From assembly GCA_003254905.1 (NCBI GenBank), contig QANU01076928.1, positions 1,132,781 to 1,196,780 on the forward strand: a stretch of 64,000 nt of DNA, in the 5' to 3' direction. Under the pieces are notes generated by a model. The model searched no databases. It had not been told where the DNA came from and saw only the letters and a program-made list of their open reading frames with translations. The translations under genes were made by a program, and so were the position numbers. Positions 37,556-50,160 of this stretch are shown here, one piece after another. The stretch's first letter is position 1, and every line of letters starts with the position of its first letter. The stretch comes from Nissolia schottii. Lineage: Eukaryota; Streptophyta; Magnoliopsida; Fabales; Fabaceae.

Positions 37556-40192
37556 AGAATAATCAATCACATATTAGCTACAATGAAGTATGAATATATT
37601 TCTTTCATGGACGACACAGGAAATTTTTAAAATTGCATTAGCAATTTCTTGCAACATTAGGGGGGAGAAAACGCAAAGTCATGTGGGTAAGACATGCTGT
37701 AACTGCAACGGACAACACATGTTGAAGTAGTATTAGTAATAGACTAATAGTGTAATTAATGGTCAGTCCATTATTTTTTTCCATTTTTAAAGTTGCACGC
37801 TTTATGGTTTGTTTGGTTTATTTATATACTAATCACATGCCATGGCTGTAGCTTGTTTGTTGGCGCTGATAATAAATTACAGACCAAATCTTTATTCAAT
37901 CTTCAAAGGAAAAAGTCTGATAAAGATGAGAAGATTGATAAAGCATGCAGCATTATTAAACCAAAGTATGTATATAGCATCGGAAAAAACCAAATTAAGG
38001 TCCATTTTCTTGATAAGCAAACCTATGCCTATAGCCGAAACTAGTTTTTGGCTTAATGAGAAAAAAATTAAAATAAAATGTCAGAGATCCCCACATTTTC
38101 ATATATCATTCAGTATCTCATTTGGATTTGCTTCCGATCACATTATCTTTTTTTGATGGCTTCTCAGCGTGTCCCCCTTTGATCTCTCTCTTTCTCTCTT
38201 TTGTTTCTTTGTGTTTGTTACCTTCCCTACAAAGGTACCATCATTTCTTTCTTTTCTCTTTTTCTTTTCTTTTTGGGCTGAAGCAAAGATACTATTATTT
38301 CAGGATATATTGTTCTGGTTCCTTTGAATTCAAGGGTTCAACCTATCTCTCTCTCCACCTTTCATTGTTCATGACTTTTTCCAATAAGTGGCAACTTTAG
38401 ACTAAAAAGCAGTGCCTTAGCGCTATTAAGTTATTCCCAAATTATGAAACGGAACTTTAGAAAGATCTCGTGGACAAAAATGTTTGATTTACTCGTGTCC
38501 TTCATCATTTCAATTCAAGGTTCTCATTAGAGACACCCCATCACAATTATAAAAATCAAATAGATACGTTAATTAGCTCCGTAAAATAAATGAAGTGGCA
38601 TTTAACAGAAAGAGTTTTTGCCAGGTAGTATAGTTGGGTAATTGTTAAGAAATCAATAAATTAAAAGATTTTAGTTAAAGGATAAAAAAAATTAAGTCAT
38701 TGTTTTTTATAAATTTTAAATTGCGATAAATATTGCACTCGCAATTTTAGTGGATGCAACATTAAAGATTATTATTTATCCCAATAAATGTATTTCTTAA
38801 AAATTAAATGTATTGTTTAAGAAACTAAAAGTGAAAATCTTTTATTGAAAAATAAGATATCTTCAATGCATTAAAAATTATAAAAATTAAACAAAAAATT
38901 ATGATTCTTTAACTAAAAATATTTGTTAGCAAAACCAGAGACGGATCCACATTGCACGCTGTGGGAGCACTTGCTCCCCCTGGGATTTGCAAATTTTCTA
39001 CTAAAATATGAATAAATAGAAAATTTTGCACCGCTAACTGTTCAACATTACTTTCACACATCAAAATATAAAATTATGAAAAGAAACAAATTTATTTATG
39101 TTTGTTCTTTAAAACATTCATCACAATGCGTGGATATTATATTTTAATAATTTATACATTTTAATAATTACTGTGTTTGACAATGTGAAGTTGATTCTCA
39201 TAGCGCAATTTTTTTTATCCAAATTTTCTTCCACTTAGTTTGTGGTATTTGATAGTCATCTTGAGAATTAATATTAGATTTGTATTTTGATGATCAATTC
39301 TCAAATATAAATGAGATTAGTAGCCTTACTTAAAACTAGTTGAGACTAAAAAGCACATCGTTTATCTTTTGGTATTTCTTCTTTTGAATTTAACTTTGGT
39401 CTTACAGGTAACAACCACATCAGTTAAAATAACTTTTTTCTTTTATGAGCATCATAAAATCACAAGGGAGATGAATGGTTAAATGATTATATGATGACAT
39501 AATTGATGAAAAGATTATTCAACATTTTCAAAATATAAAAGTAAGAAGAAAAAAAACAATTGTAAATTCTTCTTGTTATTTTTATTGATATCTTTTACAT
39601 TTTTAAATGTAATAATATAAAATTTCTTGTTCTACCGCCCAACCTAAATTTAATGAATACGTTGATTAACACTTTTTTAATGTCACAAAAAATTTCTGAA
39701 TCCATGAACAAACCGTTCTTTTATAATTCTTTAACGTGTGCTCATAGTAAGTGCCTAATGGGACGAAGTTGTGCAATATTATTATTGTGTAGCTAGACTT
39801 ACCCTAGCCTCTATACCACTCACCTCTTATTGCCGTGTTGCTGCCAAAATGGGAAACACAATCTGCCCTATTTCCCAGTCCTAACATCAAAATCCACGCC
39901 TGGAGGAGAGATTATTAAACTAATCAAATTTTGTTCCGACCCTTTTGTTTATTCCTTACTCGGACTTTGGAAAATCCGGAATACAATAATCTTTTTCCAA
40001 TTTTCTAACAAGAATAGAATAGGACATAACAATTGACAATAACCACCAACTCCTTTGATATTTATCACAAGAAAACCCTTTGATTTCAGCGCCACATGTT
40101 CATCCTAAGTCGATGCTCACAAGCCAAAAACACTCAACTTTGTTTTCCCCGTCACATTTTCTCTATATCTCTAACTCCCCCTTTATATTATT
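37556..40192. other. Intergenic DNA upstream of the kelch gene
   Basis: No supported gene apart from a possible hAT relic end near 38936. Two open frames near 37793-38400 are pyrimidine-rich and show no protein-like features. Confidence 0.5.
38936..39705. mobile_element. Possible hAT transposon relic
   Basis: The left end 'cagagacggatccaca' resembles the CAGRGGCGGATCCA terminal repeats of plant hAT elements. It is followed by 'gtgggagcacttgctccccc'. A degenerate opposite end may be 'tttctgaatccatg' near 39690-39705. No 8-bp target duplication was found, so the right limit is uncertain. Confidence 0.35.
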
Positions 40193-40199
40193 ACATTTC
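40193..40199 (+). promoter_or_regulatory. Possible TATA element of the kelch gene
   Basis: 'ttatatta' about 80 bases upstream of the ATG. The match to a plant TATA box is weak, but spacing is suitable. Confidence 0.35.
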
Positions 40200-40276
40200 C
40201 CTCTTGCCATCAACACAAAAACATAGCAACTATTATTAGTGAAAATTAAACATCACTGGTTCTCCCTAGGACTCCA

Positions 40277-41398
40277 ATGGGTTCCCTTCCTTCGCCACCA
40301 GGGTCGATGGCAGCCCCGCCATCGCCGTCGCAAGAAATTCCCCTTTCCAATTACGCCGTGGCCGCCGTCTTTTGCCCTAGAGAACCAACCCAAGATGTCA
40401 CATTCCCTAATTCAATTGAGGTCTATTACCCATCCATCAACACATGGAACCATGTTGGCACAATCCCTGGCCTAATTGATGATCAAGTCTTGAAATGGTT
40501 CTCTATGGTCTCCCTAGGGGACTCAATTTACATAATTGGTGGCCAAATTTGTCACAAGGAGAGGGTCCATGTCTCTGACGTCACCGCTGAATTGATTGAC
40601 GTGGGTATCCAAGTGTCGCCAAATGTTCTCCGTTACAATCTTAAAACCAACCAATGGTTCAATTGTGCACCACTAAGCGTGGCGAGGTATGATTTTGCAT
40701 GCACCGTTTGTGACAACAAGATCTACGTGGCAGGAGGGAAGTCAACGCTGGAAAGTGCCAGAGGAATCTCGTCAACCGAGGTGTACGACCCCGAGCGTGA
40801 CAGATGGACCGCTCTACCTAATTTGCGCATTTTGAGGTACAAATGCACCGGCGTGACGTGGCAAGGAAAAGTATACGTGGTAGGAGGATTTGTTGAAAGA
40901 GAAGACACAGATAAAACCATGCCTAGCTTAGTGGAGCGTAGCTCAGCTGAGGTGTATGACACGCAGGCAGGTAAGTGGGACCTCATGGCGGGGATGTGGC
41001 AATTGGACGTGCCACCTAATCAAATTGTGGAAGTTAATGGCACACTTTTTAGCTCAGGGGATTGCTTGACTTCATGGAAGGGACACATTGAGGCTTATGA
41101 TGGCATACTTTGGAATGAAGTTGATGGATCACACAAGCGAAGCCTTTCCACATTTGAAGACAACTATGAGAATTGGCCTCATCATAATCAAAGATTTTAC
41201 CTAACAATGGCACCAATTGGTACTAGATTGCTTTTCTTGGCAGGGTACAAGGTGGACGGGGAAGTAGCAAGGACAATGTCTGTTGTCCACATGTTTGACA
41301 CGTCAGCTACTATAGATGCTTGGAAAAGCTTTGAGCCAATGGAATTGGAGGGTGAGAAAGAGCTTTGTAGCCATTGCTGTGTTGTGAACCTCTCATAA
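40277..41398 (+). CDS. Kelch-repeat protein without F-box (373 aa)
   Basis: Intronless frame of 373 residues. It contains kelch/galactose-oxidase-type blades with the double-glycine signature at 88-89 (IYIIGGQ), 153-154 (IYVAGGK) and 203-204 (VYVVGGF). Each of the latter two is followed by a V-Y-D...W strand pair (EVYDPERDRW at 168-177, EVYDTQAGKW at 225-234). Later blades are weaker (HMFDTSATIDAW at 338-349). The first 20 residues are Pro/Ser-rich and no F-box is visible before the first blade. It is therefore likely a beta-propeller interaction protein, not a classical SCF receptor. An upstream F-box exon is unlikely, as no suitable acceptor-linked frame was seen. Cytosolic or nuclear by lack of a signal. 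Partner unknown. It may be a truncated relative of F-box/kelch proteins. Confidence 0.9.
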   Translation: MGSLPSPPGSMAAPPSPSQEIPLSNYAVAAVFCPREPTQDVTFPNSIEVYYPSINTWNHVGTIPGLIDDQVLKWFSMVSLGDSIYIIGGQICHKERVHVSDVTAELIDVGIQVSPNVLRYNLKTNQWFNCAPLSVARYDFACTVCDNKIYVAGGKSTLESARGISSTEVYDPERDRWTALPNLRILRYKCTGVTWQGKVYVVGGFVEREDTDKTMPSLVERSSAEVYDTQAGKWDLMAGMWQLDVPPNQIVEVNGTLFSSGDCLTSWKGHIEAYDGILWNEVDGSHKRSLSTFEDNYENWPHHNQRFYLTMAPIGTRLLFLAGYKVDGEVARTMSVVHMFDTSATIDAWKSFEPMELEGEKELCSHCCVVNLS

Positions 41399-44080
41399 GC
41401 TTAATTCAGGAAAGTAAAAAAAATTATATTCTTAGCTTAGCTGTTGTTGGATTAAGAATTTTTTGTTGCTCTAATTTATGTATTGTTTGACATATAAGTG
41501 AATGTGAGTTTCTTTGTCTCATAACCCACCACATTCTTTAATTGAGTTTTAAGATTAGAAAAATTAAAATAAAAGAGGCTTTAGAGAATCACCTTTTGCA
41601 ATTGAGATTAAGTTTGCCTTTGTCAAAGTCATGTATAAATGATTATTTAAACACTGTTTATTGGTTGAAGATGCGGCTAACGTGAATAAACTGTTGCTTA
41701 CTGAGTCTAAACTCTAAAGTGAGAAATCACAGTCCCATCCCATTAACACATTTCTATAAGGGGAAAGGGTTTCTACCATTTTTTGGCCATTCAACAAACA
41801 CCGCAATCATAGACAGCCACTTTCCATGACAAGCCCATGACATGGTCCACAAACCAAGCTCAAGTGGGCCCATGATAACCTTTCCTGGGCCCCACCCACT
41901 CTCCATTGTACGCTCAAAATCGAACTCCCAAAGCCCACCTGGGCCCATAAAAATTCTACATGGACCTAAACTTTTACCCCAAACCACAAAATAAACGGGA
42001 TAAAGGCCCAATACATTATTCAAAGGCTTTCTGAACCTTTCCTTTTCCTTTTTGCGTGGTCAAGCACTCAAAAACCATGAAAAGAAGAGAAAGCTGGTTA
42101 AATTACAACAGGGTCCATTGTTCACGTGAGCCATGGGCTCAGAATCCCTTTTGCACGAGCCACACTCTCTCTCTCTCTCTTGTGGTTGGGCCCCACGCGT
42201 CTGATTCTGAGTACATGTCTGACCACCCTGTTGGCCACGCAAAGATCTTCGCACGTGCCAGCCGTGGCATGCACGCGTGAACCCTTCACATCACTGTCCA
42301 ATGATCGTTGATGACGCGGTGGTGTTCTTGACTTTGACCCTCAACAAACAGTACTAGTAGTATTTTGAATCAAGCAAGAAAATCTCCGCTCACCTCATGG
42401 ATAACTCAATTTCTTATGGTCAGAAATATATTCAATTTAGTGAATTTTGAATTTTCGAAAAGGAACGAGGTTCAGTTGTAAGTGCATTTGAATGTAATTT
42501 TTTAAAATTAATTGGTGCTCTTTAAAATATAAAATGATTAAATAATTTTAAATTTAAATAACTTTAAAATCTTGATTTTCTATCGTCAATCATTTTGTTA
42601 TTTAGTTCTTTTTTAATAATTTTATATTTTACGAATAAATTTTATAATATATTTATTAAACACTATTTTATGACTTTTACTTATTGAGAGTCATTTTTAT
42701 AATATTTTATTAAATAATATTGTTATAACTTTTTAAAAGTAATTTTTCGAAAAGCTCAAATAACTCAGCAATTTTTCTCAAAATCACAGCTTTACCAAAC
42801 CAAGTCTTAGTCTATTTACGATAAACACCTCCTAAATAGTAAAAGAATGAGCAATAAAAAATAAAAAAAAAACTGTCATAATTAGCCCCCCTAAACATTT
42901 TATCATTATCTATGTTAATCCCTTAACATTTTTTTTTTCAATTGGTCCCTGACCATATCCCATTAATAATTAAAAATTTCATACGTTATCACCATTAGTT
43001 TTTAAATATTTTAAATGAAATGACTAATGAATATAATGTTTAAAATCTTTAAAAATGGATCAATGGAAGGGTTTTTGTTTTTGTCCTTGGTTGACGAATG
43101 TACACACGGATAAAAAGTCAAGAACCAATAAAGGCATTACCAAAAAAAATAAGAATTTTAATTCTGAAGCAATGTGAACCGTTGATTGGGGAGACAATCT
43201 CGAGGGCCACATGTTGGGTTTGGGCCTGAAAAAGGCCGACATATATGTGTGAGAGGCTTTTTTCGTTGCCACTTTTGTTCAAAAAACAACGACCCGTTCA
43301 AGTGGTGACACGTGGAAGAAGATTAGTAGTCCTAACCATGATGGAATAATGCATGTGCCCTCCTCTCTATTTTTATTTCCTCCTTCAGCCAAACTCGTTT
43401 GCAATTTCTACCTAAGGCTTTTTTGTATATATGTGCGGTGCTAACACATGATTGGATTCATATTCAGCTCATATATTTGGTCCCTTGCACTTTTACGTGT
43501 TCTTGTTATAATTATGATGGATCATATGGTTTTATCGTGACTCTTTTCTATTTTTATAACATTATTTTCATACATTAATGCCGTAAAAGTCGTTGGATAA
43601 TTGTATTCAATAAAATAATTAGCATATTGTTTGTGCAAATTTGATATCTTACGTCGTTATTTATACTGTCAAAAGTCATTAAGTAAGGGTAAAGTCAAGT
43701 GACAAATTTCAGAAGTTTAACTTTATAGTAATGCATTACTCTATATTAAAAACTAACTTTTGTAAAGAACATGTTATATGTTATGAAATTGAGGTAAAAA
43801 TCCTCCAAGTTCGTTGATTTGATTGTCAGTCTGGCTTTTCTGAAAAATAGAAGCATTATTAGGCATTAGCCTCAAACTAATGATTTTTCTGGTACATATT
43901 TGCCTAAAGTATATATGATACGGTTATAATTTAAAGTTAGATTCAGTTAGTGCATATGGATTTCTCAATTTTAATTATATTCAGATAGAATATGGAGAGA
44001 TCATGATGTTTAAAACTAATATGAATATGAAAGATACACATTTCACTCTTTCATTGTCACTCCCCTCCCCTAATTTATGT
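41399..44080. other. Intergenic DNA downstream of the kelch gene
   Basis: No supported gene. A GC-richer stretch at 41850-42310 holds ACGT-core elements ('ttcacgtgag', 'gcacgtgcc') and GGGCCCCAC-type sites, with short frames in several phases. It resembles promoter DNA, but I see no gene that would use it. Confidence 0.5.
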
Positions 44081-45203
44081 TAGCATGTAACATGTAACAT
44101 GTAACATGTTTGAAGTATGTAACAACCTCAATTAATGATGTGAATAATGTACATTAAATTTTAGTTTCTCCTCATATAAGGTACCTTGACCAACTGACTG
44201 AAAAAGTTATAATTGAGTGCAAGAAAGAAGGCAGTGCTGTCTGGTGACCTAATGATAATGATGTGCAATGCAGTGGGAAGTACTGCGATGGAAGAAGGGG
44301 GCCTTTTTACATTTCTCCGGATTTTAGTATAATTTGGGTATTAAAATATGAGTTAAAACACAAATTTACAATTATATGAGTCTGGGTCTAAAATTATCAT
44401 AGAGTGTGACAATTTCAGATACAAATTCATACAAATGTAATTTTTTTTTATGAAATATATTATGAGATGTAAATTTTTTGGAGGGTATATATATAAGGGT
44501 TAATTAAGTTTTTAATCCCTGTAATATGAAAAAGTTTGGTTTTAGTCCCTCATGATAAGTTTTAGTCCCTGTAAAATGTGAAAATTTGATTTTGGTCCCT
44601 GTGGACAGTTGGTGATGGACAGTGATGTAGAAATTGTCCTTGATGATGGGTTAACTGACACGTCATCATCGTCTATCACCAACTGTTCACAGGGACCAAA
44701 ATCAAATTTTCACATTTTACAGGGACTAAAACTTATCATGAGGGACTAAAACCAAACTTTTTCATATTACAGGGATTAAAAACTTAATTAACCCTTATAT
44801 ATATACCCTCCAAAAAATTTACATCTCATAATATATTTCATAAAAAAAAATTACATTTGTATGAATTTGTATCTGAAATTGTCACACTCTATGATAATTT
44901 TAGACCCAGACTCATATAATTGTAAATTTGTGTTTTAACTCATATTTTAATATCCAAATTATACTAAAATCCGGAGAAATGTAAAAAGGCCCCCTTCTTC
45001 CATCGCAGTACTTCCCACTGCATTGCACATCATTATCATTAGGTCACCAGACAGCACTGCCTTCTTTCTTGCACTCAATTATAACTTTTTCAGTCAGTTG
45101 GTCAAGGTACCTTATATGAGGAGAAACTAAAATTTAATGTACATTATTCACATCATTAATTGAGGTTGTTACATACTTCAAACATGTTACATGTTACATG
45201 CTA
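44081..45203. repeat. Large inverted duplication (arms about 535 bp, spacer 52 bp)
   Basis: Left arm 44081-44619 and right arm 44672-45203 are reverse complements. By eye the differences are only two or three substitutions ('gtggacagtt' against 'gttcacagg' side, 'tttgggtatt' against 'tttggatatt') and one missing heptamer (catgtaa) in the right arm. The central 300 bases are a MITE with long inverted repeats. The outer about 415 bases on each side are ordinary-looking sequence present once in each orientation. The right arm stops exactly at the isolated n at 45204. Confidence 0.95.
44496..44795. mobile_element. MITE with long terminal inverted repeats at the palindrome centre
   Basis: Ends 'agggttaattaagttttt' and 'aaaaacttaattaaccct'. 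The inverted repeats are about 124 bases and include repeated 'ttagtccct' / 'agggactaaa' blocks. There is a short non-coding centre. The flanks are (TA)n on both sides, so a target duplication cannot be told apart from the surrounding palindrome. Confidence 0.75.
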
Positions 45204-45204
45204 N
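45204..45204. other. Single undetermined base at the palindrome end
   Basis: Isolated n immediately after the last base of the right arm. Likely an assembly join. Confidence 0.8.
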
Positions 45205-47225
45205 TATAGTCTGGAGTCTTTTTAAACTAAAATATTGAATGTGTTATTAGAATTGTTAATTATTTTGTCTTTTATTTAGGACCCTTAATAAGTTAGGTTT
45301 GTGTATTTTTTCCTTAAAAAACAAGAGTTTGTCCTCTTAAGTCTCTCTAGAGAAGTTTTAATAAGGCCTTTTTCACCGGTGGATTGGGGTGAGTTGTGTT
45401 TTTTCTTATCGTACTTGTTTGTATTGTTTTGCACTTTCTTATGTTTTGAATTAATCATAAAAAAAAAATCATCTCAAATAAAAGTTTAGTCATATGAAGT
45501 CATATGTAACTTCTCACCATTAATTGAAGTGAAACTTACATGTGACATAAACAATAAAAATATTAATAATGAGATATCATATTTAACATCACATGATAAT
45601 AATTTCATTTAAGAATATCCATTCTCTTAAAAAAATTGATGAATTTTCATTTTGGAAAAAAAAAATAGACACATTTTCAAAAGAAGCAGAGCTGAAATTA
45701 TTTTTGTTAGAACAAAAAATATATAAATTTAAGAAAATAATTTGTTATAAAACTAATTTACTAAATAATTTAAATAAATCGAAATTATATGTATAAACAT
45801 GTCATAATCTTATTTGATAAATAAACTAGTACTATTTTTTACGTGGGGCAATATGCTACTGCTCCCATGATACCCTGCACTGTTCCCTTACCCCTATTCG
45901 TTCTGACATATGTATTATAATTTCCAAGAAAATGCCATCCATTGTCCTTTTCTTCAGAAAAGCCTGTTTGCATCCTTTCTTACCAATTACCATGAGTTTT
46001 CCTCTTCAGCCAACTTAATAAAATTTTACCCCAATAATTACTCACTTGTCTCCATATCTGTTTCGTCCCTATTATCAAAACGGTTGAACCTTTCTTTTGG
46101 GATTTTTTTATATATACTTTTATTTGATTATTATTTGTAATGCATATCAACATAAACTTTTGACTAAACCTTGTATTTAGCTCAATCAAATTTTCCAAAT
46201 ATCTTTTGTTATCTATATATAATTAAATTTTTCAAAATTGGTTTAGTAATTTAAAAGTCATTGCATCTATTTATAATTATGCAATGGTCAATTTTTAATA
46301 TTAAGGTAGTTCGGCTACCCCTAACTTTCTAACCATTTTAAGCATATATAGAGGTAAGAAATATATAAGAAAAACACTTGCCACTGTCTCTCCTCTTTCT
46401 TATTTCATTTATGAAAATTAAAATTCTATTTATCGGCACTGATTAATTGCTGGGTTAAATATGCAACGCAAAGATAAGATTCTGTCTGTTTTCTTTCGCA
46501 GTTTGGGGGATAATAAGAGAAATTATGCGTTGGATGTGACTGAGAATTTAGCCACAAAGTTTTATGAAAGTTTGTCTATCTCTGATTAGACACAAAGTTT
46601 GAATAATTGAAACTTTGAATTGAGGCATTTTCCATGTAAGAAATTTCGAGCATCTCTTGCATGCAAATTTTCAATATCAAAACATAAAGGGAATAGACAC
46701 GGAAAATGTTATTCTATGCTACTCTCTAATAAAGAGGGAAAAAGTTCAAAATCACTATAAAAAGTAAAAAGTTTTGTCTCTAAGATGTTTATGATCTGGT
46801 TCAATCTAATAATCTGTCTCTACCAGAAGCTTATTAATTGGATTTGAATCAACTTCAAAATTCGACCTAGCATATTTTTTGAGCCCGATTTAGTCCTAAT
46901 TCTCAAAATTAAATATTTTTTAAGAGTTATGCTTAAAAATAATATTGATAAACTAAAAGATTTTTATGCTTTAATTAATACATCTTTTATAACATATTAT
47001 TATAATGGTATTAATATAATTTATTTTCAAATATTTATTATACAAAATTTCTTAACAAATTTACACCTCAATTTTTTTTAAAACTCAGAGGTGTAGTTAA
47101 GTAAAAGGAACTCATACTCCCTTAACTAAATGTCATGAGTTTGATACTTAACTTTAGATATGAAACAATTTTAAATCTCTGCGTTAACTATTCACCATTA
47201 GATGTGTTTACAAACCAATAAAGAG

Positions 47226-47382
47226 ATTAATCATTGGATAAGCAAGGTCCCGAGTTCGAGACCTTGTCTACGCAGTTATCACCGCTGGGAGACTCACCCG
47301 CCATAGTCAGGTGCGCGACCCGGGTCGACTCGGATTAGTCAAGGCTAGGCCTTGGATACCGGGCAGGCAACCTAAAAAAAAG
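47226..47382 (+). mobile_element. SINE (tRNA-related) with A-tail
   Basis: The B-box-like 'ggtcccgagttcgagacc' at about 47247 is preceded by an A-box-like 'attggataagca'. A GC-richer body follows ('gtgcgcgacccgggtcg', 'ggataccgggcaggcaacc'), ending in 'aaaaaaaa' at 47373-47380. This layout is that of a plant SINE. The 5' limit and target duplication are not certain. Confidence 0.65.
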
Positions 47383-47660
47383 ATTGGATTGGATTTGATT
47401 TGGTCCAATTCAACCATGCAAATATATACTTAACGAATAAAATAGAATTTGCTAGGAAAGTTTTACGTTGATTGGGTGTATTTTTATGATACAATTTATT
47501 CCAGTTTTTACCTCATACTATGCGCATGAGAATTTATGACAAGAGGACACATTAATTCAATATATATATATATAAATAAATAAATAAGTTATACTCTTCT
47601 CGTGCACAGATAATAGTTCTTTTACTAATTTTTTTTTTACTAATATTTAGAGTTTCAATG

Positions 47661-47814
47661 TACTACATCTGTTTATAATAAGTGACATTTTTTAACTTTT
47701 AAATATATTATCAACTCAATGTATTTAAATGTAATTATATTTAGATATATTGAGTCAATAATTTATTTAAAAGTAAAAAAAATATCACTTATTAGTGGAC
47801 GTAGGCAATAGTAT
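47661..47814. mobile_element. Palindromic MITE (about 154 bp)
   Basis: Left end 'tactacatctgtttataata' with 'agtgacattttttaac'. Right end, reverse-complemented, gives 'tactattgcctacgtccact' with 'aataagtgatattttttt'. The interior is also self-complementary around 'tcaatgtatttaaatg'. Stowaway/Mariner-type organisation is inferred. Confidence 0.6.
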
Positions 47815-48269
47815 TAATTATTTATTTCCATGTTTTGTCCTTCTTTAATAGAGACGGAGAATTTAATGAAAAGAATTTGAGTAAAACAAAAAGAATAAAT
47901 TTGTGAAACCAATATGAATCGTTTATATATTTATATAATGGCTTTTTGCTAACCAATGTATTCGGGATATTGGCTAAAAGAAGTCAAAATAAGAAATTTT
48001 TAACTAATTAAGCAATCCACGTTATTAAAAACATAAATTTCATATTTTTTAATACAAAATTATTATATATATTTTCTTATTAAGTATACAAAAATTTTAA
48101 AACGTTCTTATTTGTGGACCGAAAGTGTGTGTGTGCGTGTGTGTGTGTGTATATATATATGAATTCATTTAAGATTCAAGAATGACGGAAAATTATATTT
48201 GAATGCATGGCGGAAAACAATTTAATATGAAAATATGAAGGTTTCGTAAAAGTTATTAAAATGTAATAT

Positions 48270-48505
48270 TCTTTTGTAAATTGTTACATTTTGTGACGAT
48301 TTATTTTGCTTTTTCTTTTTGAAAATTATCACATTTTGTAGTGATTTATGTTGCAATTTTTTTATTTTTTGATAAATTGTCACATTTTGTAGTGATTTAT
48401 ATTGCGATTTTTTACTTTTTAATAAATTACTATATTTTATGGTGATTTATACCACCATTTTTTTAATAAATCATAATTTTTTGTGACAATTTACTATAAA
48501 ATCCC
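48270..48505. repeat. Diverged minisatellite, unit about 50 bp, 4-5 copies
   Basis: Repeated theme 'aattgtcacattttgtagtg' + 'atttatattgcgattttttac' at about 48276, 48326, 48376, 48426 and 48470, with growing divergence towards the right. Confidence 0.75.
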
Positions 48506-50160
48506 ATATTTTGATACCTTATGAAAATAGGATAACAATAATTTTTTTTATTACTTTCACCCCACTTAACTTTTTTAGGATACATAATGTATTACACAAA
48601 AATTGACAATGAGTCTAAGAAAAAGTAGTTGTGTTATTTAAATATATCAAGAGGTATAAACATTTTATTATCCCTTTCACATAAATCATACGAAAATTGA
48701 CTTGGATGATAGACACAAGAGAATATAAGAGGAGTGAATGCAAGGAATTAATGATATAACAAACCTAAAAAAATAGTTATCATTTTTTTTCTTGATCATC
48801 TAATATTTGTTCCATCAAATTAGGGTGAAATGGAAGAAGAAAAAAAATTATCAAATTATATTTATCATCTTAAGATGATTGACACAATTAATAAAAATTT
48901 GATTTATATTTTAAAGTGTTGTGAATTTAAATTTTAGAATTGATATAATGCTCACTTTAATAAATAATTTATACATATTAAAAATGAATTATTTTAATTA
49001 ATTTTTTTTATCATTGTGTAATATTTTATCATTATTATTTTTTTCCTTAATGTTCAAAGAGCCTTTGATATGTCATAACCATATGAGATGACGGCTAACT
49101 AACCTATGTGAATTTTCATGAACCAAAAATATTAGATTAATGAATTTCTGAGTAATTCATTAGTTTATTTGCATGTAATTTCCATAAGATAATAGGCGAT
49201 CAATGCATAAAGGCCACAAATTGTTAGGAAGAAAAACCAACTTTTTTTTCGTATGAGTGAGGGAAAAAATACAGTAATATTATTAATTCAACATTAGTAC
49301 CGTTCATCACTCATGACATGTTTCCAGGAAAAGATATTTTTAAATGTCAACACATCATGAATAATGTAAAACGACTCGAAACTCAAAAAAATCACTGTTT
49401 TTGTATTTTTCCTCTAATAAAGTACTGCCTTATGATCATTTTACAATTCCGTTCATCTTATCCTTACATTGGACCAATAAATAGAATAAATAAAAACATT
49501 GGACGAATAAACAAACAAATAAATAATTATAATAAATAAATAAAAACAAACTTAGAAAAAAACAGTAGCAGCACTAGCATCATCAAGTTTTTTCCTTTTA
49601 CATTATTTCACTCTTTCTAACTTTCTTTTAATTTAGCCTAAATAAAAGCAAAAGTAGTAGGAGATGAATTTTCCAACAGTAAAAAAAAAGGAGTTTTTTT
49701 TTTTCTTTCTTTTTTTCTCTTTATGTTTTTCCCCTGTTTTCATTGTTTTTGTGGAAGGGAGAAAAAAAATAAAAGTACAAGGCCCTATCCAAATTCCAAA
49801 GCCTCTCACTGTTTCTTCTCTTCTTTCACCTTCCGTCCACACTCCACATACTCCTCTTCTCCCTCTCTCTCTTGAAGGCCTAAAACTTTTTAAGTACTTC
49901 AACACGCTTCGGTAATAGGCAGAATGAAAAGCCTCAATAGCTTGTAGCATAGATTGTTGTACACACTGAACAACCACAACCACCACTGTACTACTACCAG
50001 CACTGCAGTCTCTCTTCTCTTCCCTTTACTTTTCAAGCCATTCCATACCTTGATTCTAGTCAAAGCTGAACAGAGCAAAACAGAGCAGAACAGAGCAAAA
50101 AACAGAGCAAGGTTAGAATGAGGTAAAACGGAGCTGGGTCTAGAGGGAGCAATAATAATA

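Larger units (their letters stand above)
45205..49985. other. Intergenic DNA
   Basis: AT-rich, with no supported gene. It holds a SINE relic (47226-47382), a palindromic MITE (47661-47814), a GT/AT microsatellite (48128-48162) and a diverged minisatellite (48270-48505). Confidence 0.55.

Noticed and set aside
42056..42311. Overlapping frames in a GC-richer stretch as a gene
   Set aside because: Frames in several phases and both strands are equally long, as expected from composition. The ACGT and GGGCCC sites suggest regulatory-type DNA, but no gene to go with it was found.
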